From: Brenneria goodwinii
GTDB taxonomy: Bacteria > Pseudomonadota > Gammaproteobacteria > Enterobacterales > Enterobacteriaceae
Reading direction: 5' to 3'
Length of the DNA: 64,000 nucleotides
Assembly: GCF_002291445.1 (NCBI RefSeq)
Contig: NZ_CP014137.1
Coordinates: forward strand, 1 to 64,000
In this document: positions 42,367-50,687 of the stretch, piece after piece
Position numbering within the stretch: the first letter of the stretch is position 1
Layout: each line of letters starts with the position of its first letter
Made by a program: the position numbers and the translations under genes
The notes under the pieces: model-generated
Seen by the model: the letters and a program-made list of their open reading frames with translations, nothing else
What the model was told of the DNA's origin: nothing
The model's database searches: none

Positions 42367-43599
42367 ATGAGACCATTGGAGGGAGTGAAAGTCGTCGATC
42401 TGACCTCTTTTCTGGCGGCGCCCACGGTGCCCCGCATTCTGGGCGACTGGGGCGCGGATGTGATTAAGATCGAACCGCCGGCCGGGGATCCCGGCCGGAC
42501 GCAGGCGTCGGTTTTCAATATGCCCTACAGCGATGAGGAAAACCCGGCATTTGATATTGCCAATGCCAACAAGCGATTCCTGTGCCTTAACCTGAAAAAC
42601 GATCGCGCAAAATCGATCGCCTATAAAATTCTGGCGACGGCGGACGTCATTGTGACCAACTATCGGACGAAAGCGCTGGAGCGTCTGGGTTTCTCCTATG
42701 AAGAGCTGCACCTGCGTTTTCCCGGCCTGATCTTCGCGCAGATCCTTGGCTACGGTGAACAAGGGCCGGAGAAGGATACGGCGGGATTTGACGCCACCGC
42801 CTACGTGTGCCGGGGCGGGATCCTGGGTTCCACCAACGAACGGGGCGAAACGCCGATCAATTCGGTGAATGGTTTCGGTGATTTTCAGGCTTCGATGTGC
42901 CTGGTTTCGGGCATCTGCGCGGCGCTGCTGGCACGCAATAAAACCGGCAAAGGCGATAAAGTCACCGTAAGTCTGCATCATACGGCCCTGTTTATGATGA
43001 GTATTGCCGTGGTGTCTGCTCAGTACGGCAACCGCTATCCGAAATCCCGCCGTGAAGTGGCCAACCCGTTCAACAACACCTATCAAACCCAAGATGGCCG
43101 CTGGATGGTGATCTGTATTCCCGAATATAACCGCTTTTTTAATAAATTCATGACGCTGCTTGGAAGGGCGGATCTGGTGGACAGCCCTGACTTCTGCCGG
43201 ATTGACGACGTCAACCGTCATGGGCGCAACCGCGCGATTATCGATATCATCAGTGAACAGATCGCTCAGAAAACGTTGAGCGAAATGATGACCATGCTCA
43301 AGCAAAACGATTTTGCCCATGAGAAAGGTTATACGCCTGACGAGATCCTGGAGGATGAGCAGGCATGGGCGAATGACTGTCTGCGTCAGGTGACTTACCC
43401 CACGGGTAACCAGCGGGTATTGACCACGCCGCCGGTGAACATCGGGGAAATGGGGCCGGCCCGTATTCTCCCATCGCGGGCGTTGGGTTATCACTCCCGG
43501 CAAATCCTCTCTCAGTATGGCTATTCAGCGGCGGAGATTGACAGCCTTAGGGCTGAAGGCGCGGTGATCCTTCATCCTCAGTCAGAATCTGTTGAATGA
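42367..43599 (+). CDS. class III (CaiB/BaiF family) CoA-transferase
   Basis: This 410-residue enzyme starts MRPLEGVKVVDLTSFLAAPT, the usual opening of the family. The catalytic Asp is probably Asp142 in KDTAGFDATAYVCRGG. The next segment, SVNGFGDFQASMCLVSGIC, also fits. The FDIANANKRFLCLNLKNDRA region resembles clostridial 2-hydroxyacyl- or phenyllactate-type CoA-transferases as much as CaiB. It would move CoA between product and incoming acid, activating the substrate without ATP. It is the third gene of the rightward operon. Confidence 0.85.
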   Translation: MRPLEGVKVVDLTSFLAAPTVPRILGDWGADVIKIEPPAGDPGRTQASVFNMPYSDEENPAFDIANANKRFLCLNLKNDRAKSIAYKILATADVIVTNYRTKALERLGFSYEELHLRFPGLIFAQILGYGEQGPEKDTAGFDATAYVCRGGILGSTNERGETPINSVNGFGDFQASMCLVSGICAALLARNKTGKGDKVTVSLHHTALFMMSIAVVSAQYGNRYPKSRREVANPFNNTYQTQDGRWMVICIPEYNRFFNKFMTLLGRADLVDSPDFCRIDDVNRHGRNRAIIDIISEQIAQKTLSEMMTMLKQNDFAHEKGYTPDEILEDEQAWANDCLRQVTYPTGNQRVLTTPPVNIGEMGPARILPSRALGYHSRQILSQYGYSAAEIDSLRAEGAVILHPQSESVE

Positions 43600-43867
43600 T
43601 GCGGCCATGCCGGCAGCAAACATGTGCATGAATACAGGACAGCCTGTCACGCGATACGGTCTACGGCGGTGGAACGATATCCGTTGCCATGGACGCGCCA
43701 CATTTCATCTAAGCCGATTATCCATGAGTTTGCGGGCGGGAATATGAAGCCAATAAGTCATTGCGGTGATAACGCCACTGCTTTGATCCGCCGGCTCAAA
43801 CGTCGGAAGTCCCTACTGTATTCAAGATGATTAACCGAAAGATCGGACAGATTTAAGGGGAACGCTG

Positions 43868-44854
43868 ATGACGAACACTATTCCCGCCTATGCCTTATAT
43901 GGCGAAAAATCAGAGTTAAGCTGGGAAAACTTCTTTAATGTCGAAAATATTTCTTATCGCTCAAAAGTCTATAACTGGAAAGTTAGTCCACACTTGCATG
44001 AATCATTAATTCAGGTGCTGTTTATTCAGCAAGGGCAGGTTGATGTGTTACTCAATTGCGCCCGCTTAACGGCGGTGTCTCCCTGCCTTATCCTGGTGCC
44101 CGCGCAGACCGTTCATGCCTTTCATTACACGCCGGACACCGAAGGACTGACCGTTACCGCTTCTCAGAAACCACTGGAATCAATGGCAAACCTGCTGGCG
44201 CCGAGTTTGATGAAACTGATTCACCAGCCGTGCGTTATCGCGCTGGATAAAACGGCGGGCGACAAAAAAACCGTGCTGGGTTTTTACAAAGCTATGCTGC
44301 GCGAACTTCGCGTACCGACGGTCAACCAGACGGCGATGTGTATGTCGCTGTTTACCTCGCTATTTATTTATATCTCGCGCATTAGCCATTTGTCGCTGGA
44401 GCAGCAGGAGCTCGCCACTTGTTCACGCAAGGCGGCGCAGATTAATAAGTTCCTGCGTAGCGTGGATCGGCAATTCAGGATGCGGCTTTCCGTGAATGAC
44501 TATGCTTGTGAAATGGGCATGTCGCCCGGCCACCTTTCCCGGCTGTGTCGTATTGCTCTGGGGATGTCGAGCCTGGATGTGATCAATATGCGGGTGGTGC
44601 AGGAGGCTCAGCGTGAATTGGTGTATACCGCGAAAACCATCAAACAGCTGGCGGCGTCGCTGGGGTTTAACGATGAAGCCTACTTTACCCGTTTTTTTCA
44701 TAAGCATACCGGCGTCAGTCCGAAACGGTTTCGCGAACTGGCGGTGCAGCAAATTGCCCTGTCGGAGGAGTTGCCGGCGGCCGACGAGTCGTCTGACAAG
44801 TCAGCTTTACAGGATGATTACGCGCAAGAGGGCGACAACGTGAAAACGACGTAA
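43868..44854 (+). CDS. AraC-family transcriptional regulator, YdiP-like position
   Basis: This 328-residue regulator has an N-terminal cupin-like sensor (VSPHLHESLIQVLFIQQGQV). The C-terminal AraC DNA-binding domain is at about 190-300, with RLSVNDYACEMGMSPGHLSR and TIKQLAASLGFNDEAYFTRF followed by THTG-like HKHTGVSPKRFRE. A Ser/Asp/Glu-rich tail of about 30 residues follows. It lies 268 bp after the CoA-transferase gene. In E. coli an AraC gene (ydiP) sits next to ydiO, so this one most likely controls the two divergent operons. A hairpin follows at about 44893-44930. Confidence 0.85.
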   Translation: MTNTIPAYALYGEKSELSWENFFNVENISYRSKVYNWKVSPHLHESLIQVLFIQQGQVDVLLNCARLTAVSPCLILVPAQTVHAFHYTPDTEGLTVTASQKPLESMANLLAPSLMKLIHQPCVIALDKTAGDKKTVLGFYKAMLRELRVPTVNQTAMCMSLFTSLFIYISRISHLSLEQQELATCSRKAAQINKFLRSVDRQFRMRLSVNDYACEMGMSPGHLSRLCRIALGMSSLDVINMRVVQEAQRELVYTAKTIKQLAASLGFNDEAYFTRFFHKHTGVSPKRFRELAVQQIALSEELPAADESSDKSALQDDYAQEGDNVKTT

Positions 44855-44892
44855 TTAACGGGAATGTCCGGAAATTGATGCTGCGAGTATAA

Positions 44893-44930
44893 AGAAAACC
44901 CCGAGAGTATCACCTTCCCGGGGGCTTCTG
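44893..44930. terminator. hairpin between the AraC gene and ecnA
   Basis: A CCCCG arm and a CGGGG arm are separated by about 18 bases, between convergent genes. The A-rich left side and a short T stretch at the right fit a weak two-way terminator. Confidence 0.4.
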
Positions 44931-44961
44931 CGCAGCGTATGGCTTGACGCGCAATACGCCG

Positions 44962-45090
44962 TTAACTGGCTGAACTGGAAATTTTACTGCCCAGTTTTTC
45001 CACATCCTGACCAAAACCGCGCGCGGTATTACAACCGCTCAATACCGAGACCATCAGCAGCGATGCTATGAGTAATTTTATATATTTCAT
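44962..45090 (-). CDS. ecnA: entericidin A-like lipoprotein
   Basis: This 42-residue lipoprotein precursor has a hydrophobic signal (YIKLLIASLLMVSVL) and a lipobox LSGC with Cys20. The mature part, CNTARGFGQDVEKLGSKI, matches E. coli EcnA closely. EcnA counters the membrane-active EcnB. In E. coli the two genes are adjacent; here ecnB is about 31 kb away at 13314. The gene is short and easily missed. Confidence 0.85.
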   Translation of the reverse strand: MKYIKLLIASLLMVSVLSGCNTARGFGQDVEKLGSKISSSAS

Positions 45091-45370
45091 CGTCGTCACC
45101 AGCAGATTCAACATGCGTACACTTTGTCATAACCGTACGCGGAAATTCAATCTCAGGAAGCTGAAAACGCTGACATTTATCAAAATATTCTCACCGGAGT
45201 CAGCGCGTGACTCGGCGGCGTTTTCATCGCCCCCAGTTTTGCTATATCCATCCAATATTGCGCACAGCGTCTTGCGGCGTCAGCTTAATTATTTTGTTGT
45301 TCCGCCCGCATTTTATCCCGGACTTTTTGCAGAAACTCATCGCGATTCCATTCCTGCGGCTTCCCGCTAG

Positions 45371-46507
45371 TTAATCCGCTAAAAACAGCTCCAGCAGCGA
45401 ATTTAGAAACAGCTTGCCGCGCTCGGTAATCTGCCAGTGAGTGGCGGTCTCAATCAGGTAGCCCTGCGCCAGCGCCTGATCCAACTGCGGGCGAATCACG
45501 CTTTCATCCAGCCCGGTGTAGGCGCTGAAGTCTGCTCGCTGGGCGGCTTCCAGCAGGCGAAAACGGTTCATGAAAAACTCAAAAGGCCGGTCTTCATTCG
45601 CCACCTCATGCTGCCTGTCCAGATAATTGCCCTGCATATAGCCGCGCGGATGGCGGGTTTTCACCGTGCGCAGAATACACCCGTCGCTAAAGGTCAGCTT
45701 GCCGTGCGCGCCGCAGCCGATGCCCAGATAATCGCCAAAGCGCCAGTAATTCAGGTTGTGTTGACACTGGTAGCCCGGTTTGGCGTAGGCCGAGGTTTCG
45801 TATTGCTGATAGCCTGCGGCGCTCAGCAACTGATGGCCCTGCTCATAAATATCCCACAGCGCGTCATCGTCCGGCAGTTTTGGCGGGCGTGAGCTGAACA
45901 GCGTGTTGGGTTCGATGGTCAGTTGATACCACGACAGATGGGGGGGATTGAGCGCAATCGCCTGACGCAGATCGTCCAGCGCTTCTTCCAGCGACTGGTC
46001 GGGCAGCCCGTGCATCAGGTCAAGGTTAAAGCTGCGTAATCCCAGTCCGGCGGCCAGATGAGCGGCGCGTTTGGCCTCTTGCGGGCCGTGAATGCGGCCC
46101 AGCCGGGTGAGCTTATGCGGATTGAAACTTTGTACGCCAATCGAGATGCGGTTGATGCCCGCGCGCTGATAGCCGCTGAAGCGATCGGCCTCTACCGTGC
46201 CGGGATTGGCTTCCATGGTGATTTCGGCATCGGGCGTTAGCGTCAGGCGCGCCCGCACGCCATCCAGCAGCGATTGCATCGCTTCCGCGCTCAGCAGGCT
46301 AGGCGTGCCGCCGCCGATGAATATCGAATGCAGCGGCCGAACGCCCGCCAGCGGCAGATCGGCATCCAGATCGGCCAGCAGGTGGTCAACATATTCCTGA
46401 TGCGGAATATCGCCTTTCAACGCGTGGGAGTTGAAATCGCAATAGGGGCATTTTTGCACGCACCAGGGAATATGAATGTACAGGCTGAGCGGCGGTAGCT
46501 TAAGCAT
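45371..46507 (-). CDS. hemW: heme chaperone HemW (radical SAM)
   Basis: This 378-residue radical SAM-family protein is related to coproporphyrinogen dehydrogenase but acts as a heme chaperone. The [4Fe-4S] motif is CVQKCPYC (Cys16, Cys20, Cys23) in IHIPWCVQKCPYCDFNSH. GGGTPSLLSAEAMQSLL and NLDLMHGLPDQSLEEALDDL are typical. Start MLKLPPLSLYIH at 46507 overlaps the rdgB stop by 8 bp; the longer frame to 46657 is only rdgB shadow. The rdgB-hemW order is conserved in enterobacteria. Confidence 0.93.
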   Translation of the reverse strand: MLKLPPLSLYIHIPWCVQKCPYCDFNSHALKGDIPHQEYVDHLLADLDADLPLAGVRPLHSIFIGGGTPSLLSAEAMQSLLDGVRARLTLTPDAEITMEANPGTVEADRFSGYQRAGINRISIGVQSFNPHKLTRLGRIHGPQEAKRAAHLAAGLGLRSFNLDLMHGLPDQSLEEALDDLRQAIALNPPHLSWYQLTIEPNTLFSSRPPKLPDDDALWDIYEQGHQLLSAAGYQQYETSAYAKPGYQCQHNLNYWRFGDYLGIGCGAHGKLTFSDGCILRTVKTRHPRGYMQGNYLDRQHEVANEDRPFEFFMNRFRLLEAAQRADFSAYTGLDESVIRPQLDQALAQGYLIETATHWQITERGKLFLNSLLELFLAD

Positions 46508-47093
46508 GACGCAGGGCATCCAACAACAGACGCAGCGCCTGACCGCGGTGAGACAGCGCGTTCTTCTCTTCACGCGTGAGCTCGGCGGCCGTTTTGCCCA
46601 GCTCCGGTACGAAGAAGATCGGATCGTAACCAAAACCGCCGGCGCCGACGGGGTCATGCGTCAGCACGCCTTTCCAGCTACCGAGGCATACCAGCGGAGT
46701 AGGGTCTGCCGCATGACGCAGATAAACCAGCACGCAGTGGAAGCTGGCGCCGCGCTGTTCGTCAGGCACCGCTTTCAGGGTATGCAGCAGCTTGTCCAGA
46801 TTCTGCCGATCGCTGGCATCCACCCCCGCGTAGCGCGCGGAATAAATGCCCGGCGCGCCGCCTAATGCATCCACCGCCAGCCCGGAGTCGTCGGCGATGG
46901 CGGGTAAGCCGGTAATCTGAGCGGCGTGGCGCGCCTTCAGGATCGCATTCTCAATAAATGTCAGGCCCGTTTCTTCAGCGGAATCGACCCCCAGTTCCGT
47001 TTGGGCCACGATATCCAGACCAAAATCCGCCAGCAGACTGGCGAGTTCACGCACCTTACCGGGGTTACCGGTAGCCAAAACCACTTTTTGCAT
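46500..47093 (-). CDS. rdgB: dITP/XTP pyrophosphatase
   Basis: This 197-residue enzyme hydrolyses non-canonical purine NTPs (dITP, XTP) to monophosphates and so cleans the nucleotide pool. The substrate-binding ATGNPGKVRELASLLADFG and the metal-binding DDSGLAVDALGGAPGIYSAR are present, with FGYDPIFFVPELGKTAAEL near the C-terminus. Length is normal. It is translationally coupled to hemW downstream and follows yggU by 18 bp. Confidence 0.95.
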   Translation of the reverse strand: MQKVVLATGNPGKVRELASLLADFGLDIVAQTELGVDSAEETGLTFIENAILKARHAAQITGLPAIADDSGLAVDALGGAPGIYSARYAGVDASDRQNLDKLLHTLKAVPDEQRGASFHCVLVYLRHAADPTPLVCLGSWKGVLTHDPVGAGGFGYDPIFFVPELGKTAAELTREEKNALSHRGQALRLLLDALRHA

Positions 47094-47111
47094 TCCTGTT
47101 TTCCTGCGTCT

Positions 47112-47402
47112 TTATTGAATCAGTTCCGCGACTTCTGCCGGGATGGTTTGCGGGTTGATGATTTTAATCTGTTTATGCCGACCGAGTTCACCTTTTTCGA
47201 TAATGACCAGACTTTTAGCAACCCGGAACTGTTTGGCGAGGAATTTGGTCAGATGGGCATTGGCCTGCCCATCGACCGGTGGGGCGGTGATGGCGACTTT
47301 CAGTTCGTCGCCGTGCAGTCCGATAATCTGGTCGCGACTGGCTTTCGGCTGTATATACAGCCGAATGATCAGATCGTCGTTATGGCGGGTGACGGCGCTC
47401 AC
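47112..47402 (-). CDS. yggU: YggU family protein (DUF167)
   Basis: This 96-residue protein matches E. coli YggU strongly: RLYIQPKASRDQIIGLHGDE, then VAITAPPVDGQANAHLTKFL and IEKGELGRHKQIKIINPQ. The start is the GTG at 47402, which overlaps the TGA stop of yggT (GTGA). Its biochemical role is unknown. It is part of the conserved yggT-yggU-rdgB-hemW group. Confidence 0.92.
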   Translation of the reverse strand: MSAVTRHNDDLIIRLYIQPKASRDQIIGLHGDELKVAITAPPVDGQANAHLTKFLAKQFRVAKSLVIIEKGELGRHKQIKIINPQTIPAEVAELIQ

Positions 47403-47953
47403 AGCAAGAACCACAATCCCGGAAACAGATCCATACCCAGATAATTGAGCATATACAGGATCAGGATCACCACCATGGCGGAGAAATCGATACCGCCCAT
47501 CGCCGGGATAATGCGGCGGATCGGCGCCATAAAGGGTTCCGTCAACTGGTGCAGCAGATATTCAATAGGGCTGCGGCCCTGACTGATCCAGCTCATCAGC
47601 GAGCGAATGATCACCACCCAGAAAATCAGATAGCCCGCCGATTTAATCAGGGAGATCAAACCGACCAGCAGATTCATCGGGCTGAGCGATAGCGCACCCA
47701 CCTGAATCAGCAACAGCAAAGGATACTTGATGGTGGTCAGAATAAACGCCAGCAGTAGCGATGCGCTATCAATCGGGCCCAGTGACGGCAAAATACGACG
47801 TAGCGGGCCGACAATCGGCTGAGTAATTTTTACTACGAATTGCGACAAAGGATTATAAAAGTCGCTGTGCGACCACTGCATCCAAATGCGCAACAGCAAT
47901 ACCATCACGTAGAGGTCGACCAGCGTCTTGACCAGAAAAGTCAGGGTAAGCAT
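47399..47953 (-). CDS. yggT: YggT family membrane protein
   Basis: This 184-residue integral membrane protein contains two YGGT repeats, each with two helices (LTFLVKTLVDLYVMVLLLRI and LVGLISLIKSAGYLIFWVVI). Each repeat has the DP/SP-type motif that ends in RRILPSLG or RRIIPAMGG. YggT proteins have been linked to osmotic-shock tolerance and cell-envelope upkeep, but their mechanism is not settled. Its stop overlaps the GTG start of yggU. proC lies 57 bp upstream. Confidence 0.92.
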   Translation of the reverse strand: MLTLTFLVKTLVDLYVMVLLLRIWMQWSHSDFYNPLSQFVVKITQPIVGPLRRILPSLGPIDSASLLLAFILTTIKYPLLLLIQVGALSLSPMNLLVGLISLIKSAGYLIFWVVIIRSLMSWISQGRSPIEYLLHQLTEPFMAPIRRIIPAMGGIDFSAMVVILILYMLNYLGMDLFPGLWFLL

Positions 47954-48009
47954 AGATACATCAGTTCCTTATTAAAGAGAGTAAACGGGCGGATGATTAG
48001 CGCGTTGCA

Positions 48010-48831
48010 TTAAAATAACTTTTCCATTTCCTGTGCGCGGTTGACCGCAGCCTGCATGGCCTCTGCCACCGTCTGCGTCAACTGGCGTTCGTTAAATACC
48101 TGTAGTGCCGCGGCGGTGGTGCCGCCTTTAGACGTCACATTTTCGCGCAGGGTCGACAGCGGGGTATCCGGGCTGGCTTCCACCAGCGCCGCGGCGCCGG
48201 ATGCGGACTGCTGTACCAGCAAACGAGCGGTGTGCGCATCGAACCCCTGACGGATAGCTTCCTGCTGCATCGCTTCCATAAACAGGAAGAAATAAGCGGG
48301 CGCGCTGCCTGCGGCGGCAATCACGCCGTTAATATCCTGTTCGTTTTCCACCCAGCATACTTTACCTACGCTTTTCATCAACCCGGCGGTAAATTCACGA
48401 TCGGCGGTGCTGACGGCGGCGGGGGCGTACAGTCCGCTCATGCCTTTCCCCACCAGCGAAGGGGTATTCGGCATGATCCGCACGATGTTCAGCGTTTCTC
48501 CCAGCAGCGCCTGAAAACGGGCGATGCTGATGCCGGCGGCAATCGACAACACCAGTTTGCCGGTGAAATCCACCTGCTGGCGCAGGGGCTCGCAAACGGC
48601 CGCCATCATTTGTGGTTTCACCGCCAGCACAATAACATCAGCTTCCCGGGCGCTTTGTACGTTATCCGCGCTGCTGATCACGCCATATTTGGCCGCCAAC
48701 GCATCGCGGTGGGTGCCGGATGGGGAACTCAAGCTGATGTGTCGGGCGGGATAACCTTCATCAATTAACCCGGCAACAATGGCCTGCGCCATATTGCCTG
48801 CGCCAATAAACGCTATTTTACGTTGTTGCAT
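48010..48831 (-). CDS. proC: pyrroline-5-carboxylate reductase
   Basis: This 273-residue enzyme makes proline from pyrroline-5-carboxylate using NAD(P)H. The N-terminal Rossmann motif is KIAFIGAGNMAQAIVAGLID, followed by VIVLAVKPQMM and IVRIMPNTPSLVGKGMSGLY. The C-terminal signature is ENVTSKGGTTAAALQVF. Length matches the family. It sits between yggS and yggT as in other enterobacteria. Confidence 0.95.
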   Translation of the reverse strand: MQQRKIAFIGAGNMAQAIVAGLIDEGYPARHISLSSPSGTHRDALAAKYGVISSADNVQSAREADVIVLAVKPQMMAAVCEPLRQQVDFTGKLVLSIAAGISIARFQALLGETLNIVRIMPNTPSLVGKGMSGLYAPAAVSTADREFTAGLMKSVGKVCWVENEQDINGVIAAAGSAPAYFFLFMEAMQQEAIRQGFDAHTARLLVQQSASGAAALVEASPDTPLSTLRENVTSKGGTTAAALQVFNERQLTQTVAEAMQAAVNRAQEMEKLF

Positions 48832-48899
48832 CTATGCTCTCACTGATTTCTTGTGCTGTTAATCGTTGCCGATGCGGCTGTCGATGTCGTGGTACCGGA

Positions 48900-49613
48900 T
48901 TATTTCGTCGACGCCGAGTAATCCCGCGCGCCGAAAATGGCCGTGCCTATCCGCACCAGCGTACTGCCCGCGACGATGGCGGCGCGCATATCATCGGTCA
49001 TGCCCATCGATAAGGTGTCGATATGGGGGTAGTGTAATGTTAACTGTTGGAACAGATCATCCATTTGCCGGAAAACGGCCAACTGACGTTGGTAGTCTGT
49101 TTCAGGGGCCGGAATGGCCATCAATCCCCGCAGACGCAGATTCGGCAAGGTCGCCACGCTGGCCGCCAATGCCGATAATTCATCAGCCTTAATGCCGGAT
49201 TTGCTTGGCTCGTTGCTGATATTGATTTGCAATAATACGTTCAGCGGCGGTAATGACGCCGGACGCTGTTCGCTCAATCGCTGTGCGATACGCAGACGAT
49301 CCACCGTGTGGAACCAGTCAAAATTTTCGGCCACCAGCCGGCTTTTATTCGACTGTAGCGGACCGATAAAGTGCCATTCTAACTCTGTTTCCGCTCTGTT
49401 TTCCCGAAAGTAACGGATTTTGTCCACGCCTTCCTGCACATAGTTTTCGCCAAAGGCGCGTTGCCCGGCCGCGATGGCTTCTTCGATAGCGGTCACAGGT
49501 TTGGTTTTACTGACTGCAAGCAGTTTAATTGCTTCTGGTGTCCGTGCGCACTGTTGCGCGGCAGCGGCGATTTGCTGCCTGATGTCCTGTAGATTCTGCT
49601 GGATAGTCGTCAT
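48900..49613 (-). CDS. yggS: PLP homeostasis protein YggS
   Basis: This 237-residue PLP-binding barrel protein carries no known catalytic activity but keeps vitamin B6 and amino-acid pools balanced. The PLP lysine is in LLAVSKTKPVTAIEEAI (about Lys36). GENYVQEGVDKIRYF, WHFIGPLQSNKSRL and TLSMGMTDDMRAAI are all conserved. It is 68 bp upstream of proC and divergent from yggR, with only 20 bp between the two start codons. Confidence 0.94.
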   Translation of the reverse strand: MTTIQQNLQDIRQQIAAAAQQCARTPEAIKLLAVSKTKPVTAIEEAIAAGQRAFGENYVQEGVDKIRYFRENRAETELEWHFIGPLQSNKSRLVAENFDWFHTVDRLRIAQRLSEQRPASLPPLNVLLQINISNEPSKSGIKADELSALAASVATLPNLRLRGLMAIPAPETDYQRQLAVFRQMDDLFQQLTLHYPHIDTLSMGMTDDMRAAIVAGSTLVRIGTAIFGARDYSASTK

Positions 49614-49633
49614 AGTGATTCGGGAGATTATCG

Positions 49634-50629
49634 ATGAATGTGGGTGAATGGGTGTCGCTTAGTGTAAAACATAATGCATCGGATCTGCACCTGTGTAGCG
49701 GACATCCGCCGGTGTTGCGCGTTGATGGTCAGCTGCGCGCGGAAAATACCTTACCACGATTGCGCGCCGATCAACTGGAACAATGGTGCGCCGCCTGGCT
49801 TGAACCGCCCCAGCTACAGCAGCTTCGGCAATCGGGGCAACTGGATTGCGCCCTGATGCTGGCGGACGGACAGCGTCTGCGTGTGAACCTGTTCCGTCAG
49901 CGGTTGGGATTATCCGCCGCGCTGCGCATCATACCGTCAACCCATCCTTCATTAACCGCGCTGCGGGCGCCGCCGATCCTGTCCGAACTGCTTGATGGAA
50001 CCAATGGCCTGATTTTACTGACCGGCGCCACCGGCAGCGGCAAGTCAACCACGTTGGCGGCGATGATTGCGGCGCTGAACCAGCGTAGCCATCGCCATGT
50101 GATCACGTTGGAAGATCCGATCGAGTTTATTCATAACAGTCGGCAGTGTCTGATCCAGCAGCGCGAAATCGGCCAGCACAGCATATCGTTCGCAGAAGCT
50201 CTGCGCGCCGCGCTGCGCGAAGATCCCGATGTGATCTTGCTGGGGGAATTGCGCGATACCGAAACGATCCGGCTGGCGCTCACGGCGGCGGAAACCGGGC
50301 ATCTGGTGTTGTCCACCCTGCATACCCGCAGCGCGGCGCAGGCGGTGGACCGGCTGGTGGACGTGTTTCCCGGCGATGAAAAAACTTTTGTCCGCAGCCA
50401 GCTTGCCGCGTGTCTACAGGCGGTGATCGCGCAGAAACTGCTGCCGATGGCGCAAGGGGGCCGGGTGGCCTTGTTTGAAATACTGACGGCAACCTCCGCG
50501 GTCAGTAATCTGATCCGGGAAGGGAAGAGTCACCAGTTGCCGACGCAGATCCAGAGTGGCGCTCAGGCAGGCATGCAGACGTTTGAACAAAGCTATCAGC
50601 AACGTATCCGGGAGGGGGTGCTATCTTGA
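49634..50629 (+). CDS. yggR: PilT-family ATPase YggR
   Basis: This 331-residue ATPase is related to the twitching-motility retraction motor PilT. It starts MNVGEWVSLSVKHNASDLHL. The Walker A motif is LTGATGSGKSTTLAAMI, the Asp box HVITLEDPIEFIHN, Walker B LREDPDVILLGELRDTETI and the His box STLHTRSAAQAVDRL. The family is cytoplasmic and works at type IV pilus bases. No pilin genes are seen nearby, which is also so in E. coli. It is divergent from yggS. Confidence 0.9.
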   Translation: MNVGEWVSLSVKHNASDLHLCSGHPPVLRVDGQLRAENTLPRLRADQLEQWCAAWLEPPQLQQLRQSGQLDCALMLADGQRLRVNLFRQRLGLSAALRIIPSTHPSLTALRAPPILSELLDGTNGLILLTGATGSGKSTTLAAMIAALNQRSHRHVITLEDPIEFIHNSRQCLIQQREIGQHSISFAEALRAALREDPDVILLGELRDTETIRLALTAAETGHLVLSTLHTRSAAQAVDRLVDVFPGDEKTFVRSQLAACLQAVIAQKLLPMAQGGRVALFEILTATSAVSNLIREGKSHQLPTQIQSGAQAGMQTFEQSYQQRIREGVLS

Positions 50630-50687
50630 CGCTTTCCACATTGTCTTGATGGCGGGGCGCTTCTGGGTCGTTTGGATCCCCGCCGCC

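Noticed and set aside
43624..43830. 68-codon frame before the AraC gene
   Set aside because: Weak start context and no protein-like pattern; probably leader DNA.
31351..44854. a true cai (carnitine) operon
   Set aside because: FadK- and YdiO-type sequences and the absence of caiD/caiE/caiT fit a ydi-type system better.
45285..45370. short minus-strand frame ending DEFLQKVRDKMRAEQQNN after hemW
   Set aside because: It looks protein-like but has no start codon in a usable place and overlaps hemW out of frame; not enough support.
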